Below are positions 1 through 6,391 of a stretch of DNA of 7,991 nt, one piece after another. Below the pieces are notes generated by a model that saw only the letters and a list, made by a program, of their open reading frames with translations, was not told the DNA's origin and did no database searches. Both the position numbers and the translations under genes were made by a program. The stretch is taken from the NCBI GenBank assembly GCA_023386395.1, contig JAEWJV010000101.1, positions 1 to 7,991 on the forward strand, written 5' to 3'. Each line of letters starts with the position of its first letter. Within the stretch, counting starts at the first letter, position 1. Source of the stretch: Bacteroidota bacterium (GTDB taxonomy: Bacteria; Bacteroidota; Bacteroidia; Chitinophagales; Chitinophagaceae).

Positions 1-221
1 ATCTTATAGTGGATGCAAGCGGCGCCAGTAATTTTAAGGGCGGTGATTTAACAGCTGAAAACTGCAGGATTGAAGCAACAGGCGCATCATCTGCTAGTAT
101 TAATGTAAACAAAGCCATACAGGCCACGGCAAGCGGTGGCAGCAGCATCCGTTATTCCGGTGCGGCTAATATTACCAATCTTGATGTAAGTGGCGGATCA
201 ACTGTAAAAAAGAAAAGCTAA
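1..221 (+). CDS. GIN-domain (DUF2807-like) envelope protein, C-terminal fragment
   Basis: This is the last 72 codons of a gene that starts before the window; the frame is open from base 3 to the TAA at 219-221. The visible protein is rich in Gly, Ala, Ser, Thr and Asn, with repeating short motifs such as DASGASNF, EATGASSASI, TASGGSSIRYSG and DVSGGSTV, ending in a basic KKKS tail. This alternation of Ser/Gly turns and short hydrophobic strands is typical of the right-handed beta-helix of the GIN domain (DUF2807, 'putative auto-transporter adhesin head'), which in Bacteroidota usually follows a signal peptide and sits in the periplasm or at the cell surface. Its biochemical role is not established. 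A GTG at 9 is only an internal codon. No terminator is obvious before the tRNA promoter. Family assignment is by composition and repeat style, because most of the protein is missing. Confidence 0.7.
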   Translation, partial: LIVDASGASNFKGGDLTAENCRIEATGASSASINVNKAIQATASGGSSIRYSGAANITNLDVSGGSTVKKKS

Positions 222-236
222 TATCTTAAATAAAGT

Positions 237-267
237 TTTGCCCGATAGTAATACCGCCTTATATTTG
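237..267 (+). promoter_or_regulatory. Promoter of tRNA-fMet, Bacteroidota type
   Basis: TTTG at 237-240 and TATATTTG at 260-267 are separated by exactly 19 nt. Both elements match the Bacteroidota housekeeping promoter consensus (-33 TTTG, -7 TAnnTTTG) without mismatch. Transcription would start near 271-274, giving a leader of about 40 nt before the tRNA at 311. The promoter lies just after the stop codon of the GIN-domain gene, so the tRNA is probably its own transcription unit. Confidence 0.75.
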
Positions 268-310
268 CATCCCGATTTACAAGTTCTTAAATTTAATTAA
301 ACTTATATAT

Positions 311-382
<72 letters not shown>

Positions 383-390
383 CTGTTGAA

Positions 391-416
391 GCCTTACAGC
401 AATGTGAGGCTTTTTT
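391..416 (+). terminator. Intrinsic terminator of tRNA-fMet
   Basis: GCCTTACA (391-398) pairs with TGTGAGGC (403-410) in an 8-bp stem containing one T-G wobble. It is capped by the GNRA-type tetraloop GCAA (399-402) and followed by six T at 411-416. It sits 8 nt after the tRNA 3' end. The loop, right arm and T-tract recur exactly at 655-672 without the left arm. Confidence 0.88.
399..416 (+). repeat. 18-bp direct repeat, copy 1 (terminator half)
   Basis: GCAATGTGAGGCTTTTTT, covering the loop, right arm and T-tract of the tRNA-fMet terminator, is identical to 655-672. The two copies are 256 bp apart and lie on either side of most of the broken GIY-YIG reading frame. Confidence 0.85.
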
Positions 417-444
417 GTTTGTTGATAGTTAGATAAACCCAGAC

Positions 445-719
445 ATGTATACTGTATATATTTTATATTCTTCGCAGCACAGAAAAATATATATAGGTTT
501 TACAACAAATATTGCTGCAAGATTTTTATCTCATAATCAACTTGGCAAAAAGGGCTGGACAATAAAATACGGCCCTGGCAGATAATCCACACAGAAGTTT
601 TCAATATAAAACAGCAAGCACTTTTAAGGGAAAAAGAGTTAAAGACAGGCAGAGGCAATGTGAGGCTTTTTTCTTTTAACGAAAACCAGCACGGGCAAAG
701 AAATCCCCGCCCGGTTTAA
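445..719 (+). pseudogene. GIY-YIG nuclease-like small protein, frameshifted
   Basis: From ATG 445 the frame reads MYTVYILYSSQHRKIYIG and continues through FTTNIAARF and KKGWTIKY, then hits TAA at 583-585 after 46 codons. It carries the hallmark GIY-YIG spacing (YIL at residues 5-7, YIG at 16-18, an Arg at about 26). Restoring one base at 570/571 (TAC then CGG) joins it to another frame reading RPWQIIHTEVF, then QQALLREKELKTGRG, the expected second half of the domain, open to TAA at 717-719 and giving about 91 residues. Such stand-alone domains of roughly 80-100 aa (UvrC N-terminal-like, YhbQ/UPF0213 style) are common in Bacteroidota. Their cellular role is mostly unknown and nuclease activity is not assured. 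The residues after TGRG coincide with the 18-bp repeat of the tRNA terminator and look non-native, so the C-terminus may also be altered. Alternatives are a sequencing error or a short 46-aa product. The intact-family reading is strong; the claim of inactivation is moderate. Confidence 0.8.
655..672 (+). repeat. 18-bp direct repeat, copy 2 (orphan half-terminator)
   Basis: This is an exact copy of 399-416. Here the left stem arm (GCCTTACA) is absent, so the copy cannot form the tRNA terminator hairpin. It lies where the GIY-YIG frame would normally finish, immediately after codons for TGRG, and codes for GNVRLF in the restored frame. Confidence 0.85.
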
Positions 720-747
720 TTTTATATTAATTGCGCCAGTCGGGGAT
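703..747 (-). terminator. Candidate terminator of the ltaE-pgi operon
   Basis: On the minus strand, 21 nt past the pgi stop codon, ATCCCCG (747-741) can pair with CGGGGAT (709-703) in a perfect 7-bp stem with a 31-nt AT-rich loop, followed by the T-rich run TTCTTT. A competing 5-bp hairpin, CGGGC (713-709) with GCCCG (696-692), overlaps it and is followed by a weaker T run further on. The position suits a terminator; the long loop and the competing fold keep confidence modest. Confidence 0.4.
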
Positions 748-767
748 AATTATATGCTTTGACTTAA

Positions 768-2420
768 TTATTTCATCGCCTTCCAGGCATTGATTAAGCC
801 ATTGGTAGATGAATCATGTGAAGTGATCTTATCATTATTTTCCAGTTCCGGTAACACTTTTGAAGCAAGCTGTTTGCCTAATTCAACACCCCACTGATCA
901 AAACTGAAGATATTCCAGATAATACCCTGAACAAAAATCTTATGCTCATACAAAGCAATAAGATTGCCCAGGGTTTTAGGCGTGATCTCTTTTATTAAAA
1001 ATGAATTTGTGGGTTTATTGCCTTTAAACACTTTAAAGGGAAGAAGCCTTTTTATGTCTTCAGGCGATTTGCCTTCTTTCTTTAATTCTTCCCGAACCTC
1101 CGCTTCATCTTTTCCTTTCATTAAAGCTTCTGTTTGTGCAAAAAAGTTACTTAACAATTTCATATGATGATCGCCAACCGGGTTGTGCGAAATAGCGGGT
1201 GCAATAAAATCGCAGGGTATTAACAATGTTCCCTGGTGTATAAGCTGGTAAAAAGCGTGCTGCCCGTTAGTGCCGGGCTCTCCCCAAATTACAGGGCCTG
1301 TGGCATAATTGGTTTCGCTGCCATTGCGGTTTACATATTTGCCGTTGCTTTCCATATTGCCTTGCTGAAAATAGGCGGCAAACCGGTGCATATATTGATC
1401 GTAAGGCAGAATGGCTTCCGTTTGGGCTTTGAAGAAATTGGTGTACCATACACCAATCAATGCCATCAATACCGGTATATTTTTATCAAAAGCGGTTGTT
1501 TTAAAATGCATATCGGTTTCATAACCGCCTTTTAAAAGTTCTTCAAAATTATTGTAGCCAATAGTTAATGCAATTGATAAACCGATAGCGCTCCATAAGG
1601 AATACCTCCCGCCTACCCAATCCCAGAACTCAAACATATTGGCTGTATCAATGCCAAATTTTTTTACTTCTTTTTCATTGGTACTTAAGGCTGCAAAATG
1701 TTTTGCTACATGCTGTTCATCTTTTGCTGACTGTAAAAACCATTCACGTGCCGTATGTGCATTCGTCATGGTTTCCTGCGTGGTGAATGTTTTGGAAGCA
1801 ATTAAAAACAGCGTTTCTTCCGGCGTAATTTTTTTAAGTGTTTCAACTATGTGTGTGCCATCAATATTGCTTACAAAATAGGGTTGGATGCCTTCAATCC
1901 AATAAGGCTTTAATGCTTCCGTAACCATTACAGGCCCAAGGTCGCTGCCGCCAATTCCAATGTTTACAATGTATTTTATTTTCTTGCCTGAATAGCCTTT
2001 CCATTCGCCACTGTGTATCTTTTCACAAAATGCTTTCATCTGTTGCTGCACCCGTTGCACATCAGGCATTACATCCTTGCCATCACTTAAAACAGGTTCA
2101 CCGCTAAAGTTTCTTAATGCTGTATGCAGCACAGAGCGGTTCTCTGTTTCGTTTATCTTATCGCCATTAAACATTTCTGTAATGGCTTCTTTTACTTTAC
2201 AATCATCTGCAAGCTGCAGCAATAATTGTAAAGTTTTCTGTACGATTATATTTTTGGAATAGTCGAATAAAATATCTCCAAATTTTATCGAGAATTTATT
2301 AAAGCGGTCTTCATTCTCAGCAAAAAGACGCTTCATAGTCATGTTACGCATTTCTTCACTCTGATGCTTGGTAAGTAATAGCCAGGCCTGCGTATTGGCC
2401 GGATTTATTTTTGGTAACAT
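768..2420 (-). CDS. pgi: Glucose-6-phosphate isomerase
   Basis: A cytosolic enzyme interconverting glucose 6-phosphate and fructose 6-phosphate, the second step of glycolysis and reversible for gluconeogenesis. The 550-aa length equals that of the long E. coli-type Pgi. Visible motifs, in order: [11 protein letters not shown] at 153-163 and [13 protein letters not shown] at 209-221 (sugar-phosphate binding), [13 protein letters not shown] at 268-280 (first family signature; Arg272), GNMESNGK at 354-361 (catalytic-base Glu357), [15 protein letters not shown] at 383-397 (His388, ring opening), and [10 protein letters not shown] at 507-516 (second signature; Lys516). All key residues are present. 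The ATG at 2418-2420 gives the usual N-terminus (MLPKINP), and the leader is A/T-rich without a Shine-Dalgarno motif. It lies 27 bp downstream of ltaE on the same strand, so it is probably co-transcribed with it, and it is divergent from pfkA-pyk, which encode the next committed step and the last step of glycolysis. Identification is near certain. Confidence 0.98.
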   Translation of the reverse strand: MLPKINPANTQAWLLLTKHQSEEMRNMTMKRLFAENEDRFNKFSIKFGDILFDYSKNIIVQKTLQLLLQLADDCKVKEAITEMFNGDKINETENRSVLHTALRNFSGEPVLSDGKDVMPDVQRVQQQMKAFCEKIHSGEWKGYSGKKIKYIVNIGIGGSDLGPVMVTEALKPYWIEGIQPYFVSNIDGTHIVETLKKITPEETLFLIASKTFTTQETMTNAHTAREWFLQSAKDEQHVAKHFAALSTNEKEVKKFGIDTANMFEFWDWVGGRYSLWSAIGLSIALTIGYNNFEELLKGGYETDMHFKTTAFDKNIPVLMALIGVWYTNFFKAQTEAILPYDQYMHRFAAYFQQGNMESNGKYVNRNGSETNYATGPVIWGEPGTNGQHAFYQLIHQGTLLIPCDFIAPAISHNPVGDHHMKLLSNFFAQTEALMKGKDEAEVREELKKEGKSPEDIKRLLPFKVFKGNKPTNSFLIKEITPKTLGNLIALYEHKIFVQGIIWNIFSFDQWGVELGKQLASKVLPELENNDKITSHDSSTNGLINAWKAMK

Positions 2421-2447
2421 TTCGTGTTAATTTAATTTATCATTTAA

Positions 2448-3464
2448 TTATAAATGGTTGATTATTTCAACCACTTCATCAATCATTGCTGCATTTATAT
2501 CCAAATGTGTAACCATTCTTACATGCATTTTTGAAATTGCAATAGCAAGTATATTGTTTTTTTTAAAATGCGCTGATAATGTTTCTGCTGTATACCTGCC
2601 TTTTACTTCAAAGATTACAATGTTAGTTTCTACGGGAAATATTTCACCAACAAAATCTTTTTGTTGCAGGGCTTTTGCTAATCTTTGTGCATGCGTATGG
2701 TCATCTCTTAACCTTTCAATATTATTATCCAACGCATAAATACATGCTGCAGCAAGATAGCCGGCCTGCCGCATGCCGCCGCCAAATACTTTCCTTATTC
2801 TTCTTGCTTTTGCAATAAAATTTTTTGTACCGATAAGCAGGCTGCCAACAGGGGCACCTAACCCCTTACTTATACAAATGGAAATACTGTCAAAAATATC
2901 TCCATATTCTTTTGGCGAATTTCCTTTTGCAACAATTGCATTAAATAGACGGGCGCCATCTAAATGTAGAAACAAATTATAGGCATCGCATGTTTTTCTT
3001 ACGGCTTTTATATCTTCAAAGTTGTAACAGCTTCCTCCGCCGCGGTTGGCTGTGTTTTCAAGCGAAACAAGTTTTGAGAAAGCTTTATGCAAATCGTTCC
3101 TGTTGTTAATGCAGCCTTCCACTTGTGCTGCTGTTATCCTGCCATAATTGCCGTCAATTAAATTAACGGAGCAGCCTGAATTGAATGCAATGCCACCACC
3201 TTCGTATTGATAAATGTGTGAAAGTTTATCGCAAATAATTTCATCACCGGGCTGCGTGTGGCATTTAATGGCGATTTGATTGGTCATGGTGCCGCTTGGA
3301 CAAAAAACAGCAGCCTCCATTCCAAACAAAGAGGCTGTTTTTAATTCAAGTTCGTTTACGGTTGGATCTTCGCCAAAAACATCATCACCAACTTTTGCAT
3401 GCATCATTACATCAAGCATAGCAGGCGTTGGTTTGGTTACGGTATCGCTTCTTAAATCTATCAT
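2448..3464 (-). CDS. ltaE: Low-specificity L-threonine aldolase
   Basis: A PLP-dependent fold-type I enzyme (beta-eliminating lyase / GLY1-LtaE family) cleaving L-threonine or L-allo-threonine to glycine and acetaldehyde. The 338-aa protein has every hallmark: [16 protein letters not shown] at the N-terminus, [16 protein letters not shown] at 25-40, [10 protein letters not shown] at 56-65, catalytic-site His83 (LSH), [10 protein letters not shown] at 167-176 (Asp169 binds the PLP pyridine nitrogen; Arg172), the Schiff-base lysine Lys200 in [14 protein letters not shown], and GGGMRQAG at 228-235. I chose ATG 3462-3464 because the family begins at or near MIDLRSD. A longer frame from TTG at 3485 adds only MPLSSLL and is less likely. 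Allele-specific aldolases share this fold, so the exact stereospecificity cannot be read from sequence. It is the first gene of the minus-strand pair with pgi; the metabolic link to glycolysis (glycine and C2 supply) is loose, and the pairing may be only positional. Confidence 0.94.
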   Translation of the reverse strand: MIDLRSDTVTKPTPAMLDVMMHAKVGDDVFGEDPTVNELELKTASLFGMEAAVFCPSGTMTNQIAIKCHTQPGDEIICDKLSHIYQYEGGGIAFNSGCSVNLIDGNYGRITAAQVEGCINNRNDLHKAFSKLVSLENTANRGGGSCYNFEDIKAVRKTCDAYNLFLHLDGARLFNAIVAKGNSPKEYGDIFDSISICISKGLGAPVGSLLIGTKNFIAKARRIRKVFGGGMRQAGYLAAACIYALDNNIERLRDDHTHAQRLAKALQQKDFVGEIFPVETNIVIFEVKGRYTAETLSAHFKKNNILAIAISKMHVRMVTHLDINAAMIDEVVEIINHL

Positions 3465-3551
3465 CAACAGCGAAGATAATGGCAATGTATTTTATTTGAA
3501 ACATATTTGATATGGTGCATAATGTTGAATAACTATAGATTTTATAAAATA

Positions 3552-3576
3552 TTGCTAAAAACATTTTGCTAAAAAC
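3552..3576. repeat. Pair of 11-bp direct repeats, period 14 bp
   Basis: TTGCTAAAAAC occurs at 3552-3562 and again at 3566-3576 with a 3-bp spacer, inside the shared control region. The 14-bp period is not a full helical turn multiple. It may be an operator for a transcription factor or simply slippage in AT-rich DNA; the sequence alone cannot decide. Confidence 0.55.
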
Positions 3577-3650
3577 TGTAATCAAAATATGCAATTAATA
3601 ATTTATCCCCTTTTAAGTGAAGCGGAAAATAAACATCTGTAAAAAACGCT

Positions 3651-3658
3651 TACTTTTG
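3651..3658 (+). promoter_or_regulatory. Candidate -7 element of the pfkA-pyk operon
   Basis: TACTTTTG matches the Bacteroidota -7 consensus TAnnTTTG exactly and lies 61 nt before the pfkA ATG, implying a leader of about 50-55 nt. No TTTG or TTG is present at the expected -33 distance (around 3625-3634 is A-rich), so the promoter is either weak at -33, activator-dependent or misassigned. Confidence 0.4.
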
Positions 3659-3719
3659 GCGCTTTGGGCAAGAGAATTAGACTACGAAAATTATTAATTA
3701 GAACAAACTGATTGCATTA

Positions 3720-4724
3720 ATGTCAACGAAAGTTAACAAAATAGGCGTTTTAACATCAGGTGGGGATTCTCCGGGTATGAATGCAGCCATCAGGGCTGTT
3801 GTGCGAACAGGGATTTATTATGGTCTTGAAGTTTTTGGCATCATGCGTGGGTATAGCGGTATAATAGAAGATGATATGTTTCAGATGTCTTCCCGTTCGG
3901 TCGCCAATATCATACAACGTGGCGGTACAATTTTGAAAACAGCCCGCTGCAAAGAGTTTTATAATGAAGAAGGCCGTAAAAAGGCCTTTGCTAATTTACA
4001 AAAAAGAGGCATCAATGGTTTAGTGGTGATAGGCGGTGACGGCAGCTTTACAGGCGCTTATAAATTAAGCAAAGAATTTGGCATTCCCTGTATTGGCATT
4101 CCCGGCACCATTGATAAAGATTTATATGGTACTGATTTTACATTGGGTTTTGATACAGCAGCCAATACTGCGGTTCAGTCTATTGACAAAATACGTGATA
4201 CAGCAGACTCTCACGACAGGCTTTTTATTGTGGAAGTAATGGGCCGTCATGCAGGTTATATAGCTTTGCATAGCGGCATTGCTACCGGCGCTGAGCATAT
4301 ACTAATGCCGGAAGTAAATACCACAATTGAAGAAATAATTTCATCCCTGTCTGAACAGGAAAAAAGAAAAAAGCTTGTTAATCTTGTTATTGTTGCTGAA
4401 GGTTATATGCCCGATCCTTCCAACCCTAAAATAAAAGGTGCAAACGAAGTAGCGCGTCTTTTGGAAGAGAGATTAAAAGGCCTTGAAATAAGGGTAACAA
4501 TATTAGGTCATATTCAAAGAGGCGGCCCGCCATCATGCATTGACAGGCTGATTGCAAGCCGTATGGGCTATCATGCTGTAGAGAGCCTGCTGGAAGGCAG
4601 GTATAATGTTATGGTTGGTATCCTTAATAATAATATGCACTATACTCCACTTGAGATTGCTATTCGCGAAAAACAGAAAATGGGCGAAGACTGGCTTGAT
4701 ATTGTAAAGATACTGGCAAGCTGA
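3720..4724 (+). CDS. pfkA: ATP-dependent 6-phosphofructokinase
   Basis: Phosphorylates fructose 6-phosphate to fructose 1,6-bisphosphate, the committed step of glycolysis, in the cytosol. At 334 aa it has the size of bacterial PfkA (E. coli 320). Visible motifs: GVLTSGGDSPGMNAAIRAV at 9-27 (ATP loop), GGTILKTARCKEF at 68-80 (Arg76 equivalent to E. coli Arg72), GGDGSFTGA at 105-113, PGTIDKDLYGTD at 128-139 (catalytic-base Asp132, Asp134 and Thr130), EVMGRHAGY at 172-180, AEG near 226-228, and the family signature LGHIQRGG at 262-269 with PSCIDR following. Gly108 in GGDGS and Gly129 before TID are the ATP-type residues; PPi-dependent enzymes carry Asp and Lys there. One oddity is Lys133 in TIDKD, where most PFKs have Asn (TIDND). 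The start ATG gives a standard N-terminus, and the leader is A/T-rich. It is followed after 33 bp by pyk, probably one transcript. Allosteric control by ADP/PEP is typical of the family but not provable here. Confidence 0.97.
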   Translation: MSTKVNKIGVLTSGGDSPGMNAAIRAVVRTGIYYGLEVFGIMRGYSGIIEDDMFQMSSRSVANIIQRGGTILKTARCKEFYNEEGRKKAFANLQKRGINGLVVIGGDGSFTGAYKLSKEFGIPCIGIPGTIDKDLYGTDFTLGFDTAANTAVQSIDKIRDTADSHDRLFIVEVMGRHAGYIALHSGIATGAEHILMPEVNTTIEEIISSLSEQEKRKKLVNLVIVAEGYMPDPSNPKIKGANEVARLLEERLKGLEIRVTILGHIQRGGPPSCIDRLIASRMGYHAVESLLEGRYNVMVGILNNNMHYTPLEIAIREKQKMGEDWLDIVKILAS

Positions 4725-4757
4725 TTTGCTATATGAACATAAACTACCGAAATTTAT

Positions 4758-6251
4758 ATGTCAGATAACATAACAAAATACCTGCATAAAGAAATGGATC
4801 GACAGGCAGGTATAGAACATACTTTTCATCGCACTAAAATAGTGGCAACAATTGGCCCGGCCTGCGATACATACGAGAAAATGCTTGAGCTGGCAAAAGC
4901 AGGCGTTAACGTATTCCGCTTAAATTTTTCGCATGGCACGCAGGAAGATAAGGCAAGAATACTCGGCCTTATTGAACGGATGAATGAAGAAGAGCCTTTT
5001 AATATTTCTTCACTAGCCGATTTACAGGGGCCCAAACTAAGGGTGGGCGAAATTCAAAATGGTTTACTTGAAATTAATAACGGTGATATATTAACCTTTA
5101 CTTCCAAAGAGAAAGTAATTGGCACTAAAGAAAAAATTTATGTATCCTATCCTAACCTTCATGAAGATGTAAAGGTGGGCGACAAAATTTTGATTGATGA
5201 TGGTAAACTGGAAGTGGTTGTAATTGAAATTACGCCGGACGATGATGTAAAAGTTGCCGTTAGTTATGGCGGTATTTTAATGCCCAAGAAAGGCGTAAAC
5301 CTTCCCGATACAGATATTTCATTGCCGGCTTTAACAGAAAAAGATATTTCTGATCTTGAATTTATTTTGCAACATAATGTTGACTGGATTGCACTGTCTT
5401 TTGTGCGCAAGGCAGAGGATATTATTGACCTGAAGAAAAGGATTGCAGAGAAAAACTCAAGCAGCAAGGTGATTGCAAAAATCGAAATGCCTTCAGCTTT
5501 AAAAGACCTGCGTAATATCATTCTTGAATCAGATGCTGTAATGGTGGCACGCGGTGATCTTGGCGTTGAGCTGCCGGTTGAAAAAGTACCCATGGCACAG
5601 CGGGATATTATCCGTAAATGCATTCATCGCGGCAAGCCTGTAATTGTAGCCACACAGATGATGGAAAGCATGATCGACCGCATTAAACCAAACAGGAGCG
5701 AGATTACCGATGTGGCTAATGCAGTGCTTGAAGGCACAGACGCTGTAATGCTTAGCGCTGAAACTGCAACCGGAAAACATCCTGCACTTGTAGTGGAAAC
5801 CATGCGCCGCATTATTCTTGAAGTTGAAAAAACGGAATACCGTTATAACAGGGAAGAAGATTTAAAACCATTATCGCATTCACCCACTTTTTTGAGTGAC
5901 GCTATTTGCTACAATGCTTGTAAAATAGCGAAAGATGCTAATGCCGATGCTTTAATTGGTATGACACAAAGCGGTTACACGGCATTTACATTAAGCAGCT
6001 ACCGGCCCAAAAGCCCTTTATATATTTTTACCAAAGTAAAAAGCCTGGTTAACCAATTAAGCTTAAGCTGGGGTGTACGTGCTTTTTATTATGATGAAGA
6101 AATAAGCCTTGACGATATTATTTTCGACCAGATAAATATTTTAAGAGAACGGGGCTTTATAAAAACAGACGATGTGGTCATTAATACAGGCAGCACACCG
6201 ATTAACCTGCATCTGCCGACAAACGTCTTAAAAATTACAAAAGTTGAATAA
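4758..6251 (+). CDS. pyk: Pyruvate kinase
   Basis: Transfers phosphate from phosphoenolpyruvate to ADP, giving pyruvate and ATP, the last glycolytic step, in the cytosol. At 497 aa it is longer at the N-terminus than E. coli PykF (470) by about 20 residues (SDNITKYLHKEMDRQ) before the conserved TKIVATIGPA at 26-35. Other features: NVFRLNFSHG at 51-60 (Arg54, substrate phosphate), DLQGPKLRVG at 88-97, a beta-barrel B domain about 90-185, AKIEMPSA at 240-247 (catalytic Lys241, metal ligand Glu243), MVARGDLGVE at 262-271 (Asp267), PVIVATQMMESM at 294-305 (Thr299), NAVLEGTDAVMLSAETATGKHP at 321-342, and a C-terminal domain from about 365. TQSGYTA (403-409) corresponds to the phosphate loop that binds fructose 1,6-bisphosphate in FBP-regulated enzymes. 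FBP made by the upstream PfkA could therefore activate this enzyme, but that is an inference. It is the second gene of the pfkA-pyk unit and ends just before a strong terminator. Confidence 0.97.
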   Translation: MSDNITKYLHKEMDRQAGIEHTFHRTKIVATIGPACDTYEKMLELAKAGVNVFRLNFSHGTQEDKARILGLIERMNEEEPFNISSLADLQGPKLRVGEIQNGLLEINNGDILTFTSKEKVIGTKEKIYVSYPNLHEDVKVGDKILIDDGKLEVVVIEITPDDDVKVAVSYGGILMPKKGVNLPDTDISLPALTEKDISDLEFILQHNVDWIALSFVRKAEDIIDLKKRIAEKNSSSKVIAKIEMPSALKDLRNIILESDAVMVARGDLGVELPVEKVPMAQRDIIRKCIHRGKPVIVATQMMESMIDRIKPNRSEITDVANAVLEGTDAVMLSAETATGKHPALVVETMRRIILEVEKTEYRYNREEDLKPLSHSPTFLSDAICYNACKIAKDANADALIGMTQSGYTAFTLSSYRPKSPLYIFTKVKSLVNQLSLSWGVRAFYYDEEISLDDIIFDQINILRERGFIKTDDVVINTGSTPINLHLPTNVLKITKVE

Positions 6252-6257
6252 AAAATC

Positions 6258-6284
6258 ATCCCCCCAACCAGCGGGGGATTTTTA
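6258..6284 (+). terminator. Intrinsic terminator of the pfkA-pyk operon
   Basis: ATCCCCC (6258-6264) pairs with GGGGGAT (6273-6279) in a perfect 7-bp stem with an 8-nt loop, followed by TTTT, A and TTTTT. It starts 7 nt after the pyk stop codon. The reverse strand also has an A-rich/T-rich flank, but the neighbouring gene is co-directional, so its role is to separate pyk from the downstream hexosaminidase gene. Confidence 0.9.
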
Positions 6285-6320
6285 TTTTTAATATTATGCA
6301 TACGATTGCTTTACGCATCA

Positions 6321-6349
6321 TTTGCAAACATTTCTTTTCTTTACGTTGC
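6321..6349 (+). promoter_or_regulatory. Weak candidate promoter of the GH20 gene
   Basis: TTTG at 6321-6324 is followed after 17 nt by TACGTTGC (6342-6349), which matches TAnnTTTG at the TA and the first two T of the TTTG block only. A start near 6354 would leave a leader of about 38 nt to ATG 6392. A promoter is expected here because a strong terminator precedes the gene, but this match is imperfect. Confidence 0.25.
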
Positions 6350-6391
6350 TTTAGTTACCAGCTTTTTATTACTATTAAATTGACTAACATA

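Larger units (their letters stand above)
3465..3719. other. Divergent intergenic region between ltaE and pfkA
   Basis: This 255-bp, strongly AT-rich stretch must contain the promoters of both the ltaE-pgi and pfkA-pyk units. Short open frames that cross it (for example 3412-3594 on the minus strand) have no recognisable protein character and overlap ltaE. On the minus strand the best -7-like element is TATGTTTC (3505-3498), one mismatch from TAnnTTTG, about 35 nt before the ltaE start, but no -33 partner was found at the right spacing. The plus-strand element and the direct repeats are listed separately. No RNA gene was seen. Confidence 0.7.

Noticed and set aside
399..672. tRNA attachment-site (att) duplication by an integrated element
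   Set aside because: The repeat lies in the terminator, not in the tRNA 3' end, the interval is only about 256 bp, and no integrase is present; kept only as a repeat observation.
1236..1535. 99-codon open frame on the plus strand inside pgi, and similar frames at 964-1167, 1639-1881 and 2077-2262
   Set aside because: They are antisense to a gene with full motif support, show no domain character, and arise from the coding pattern of pgi.
2458..2982. Plus-strand open frames opposite ltaE
   Set aside because: They are shadows of the well-identified aldolase gene and have no independent start signals or recognisable motifs.
3465..3485. TTG-initiated N-terminal extension of ltaE (adds MPLSSLL)
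   Set aside because: The family begins at MIDLRSD; ATG 3462-3464 is a better start and the added residues are not family-like.
3552..3576. CRISPR-like repeats
   Set aside because: There are only two 11-bp units with a 3-bp spacer, which is far too short and too few; no cas genes are nearby.
5264..5812. Overlapping minus-strand open frames opposite pyk (up to 119 codons)
   Set aside because: They are antisense to conserved pyruvate kinase codons; the sequences are low in protein-like character and overlap one another.
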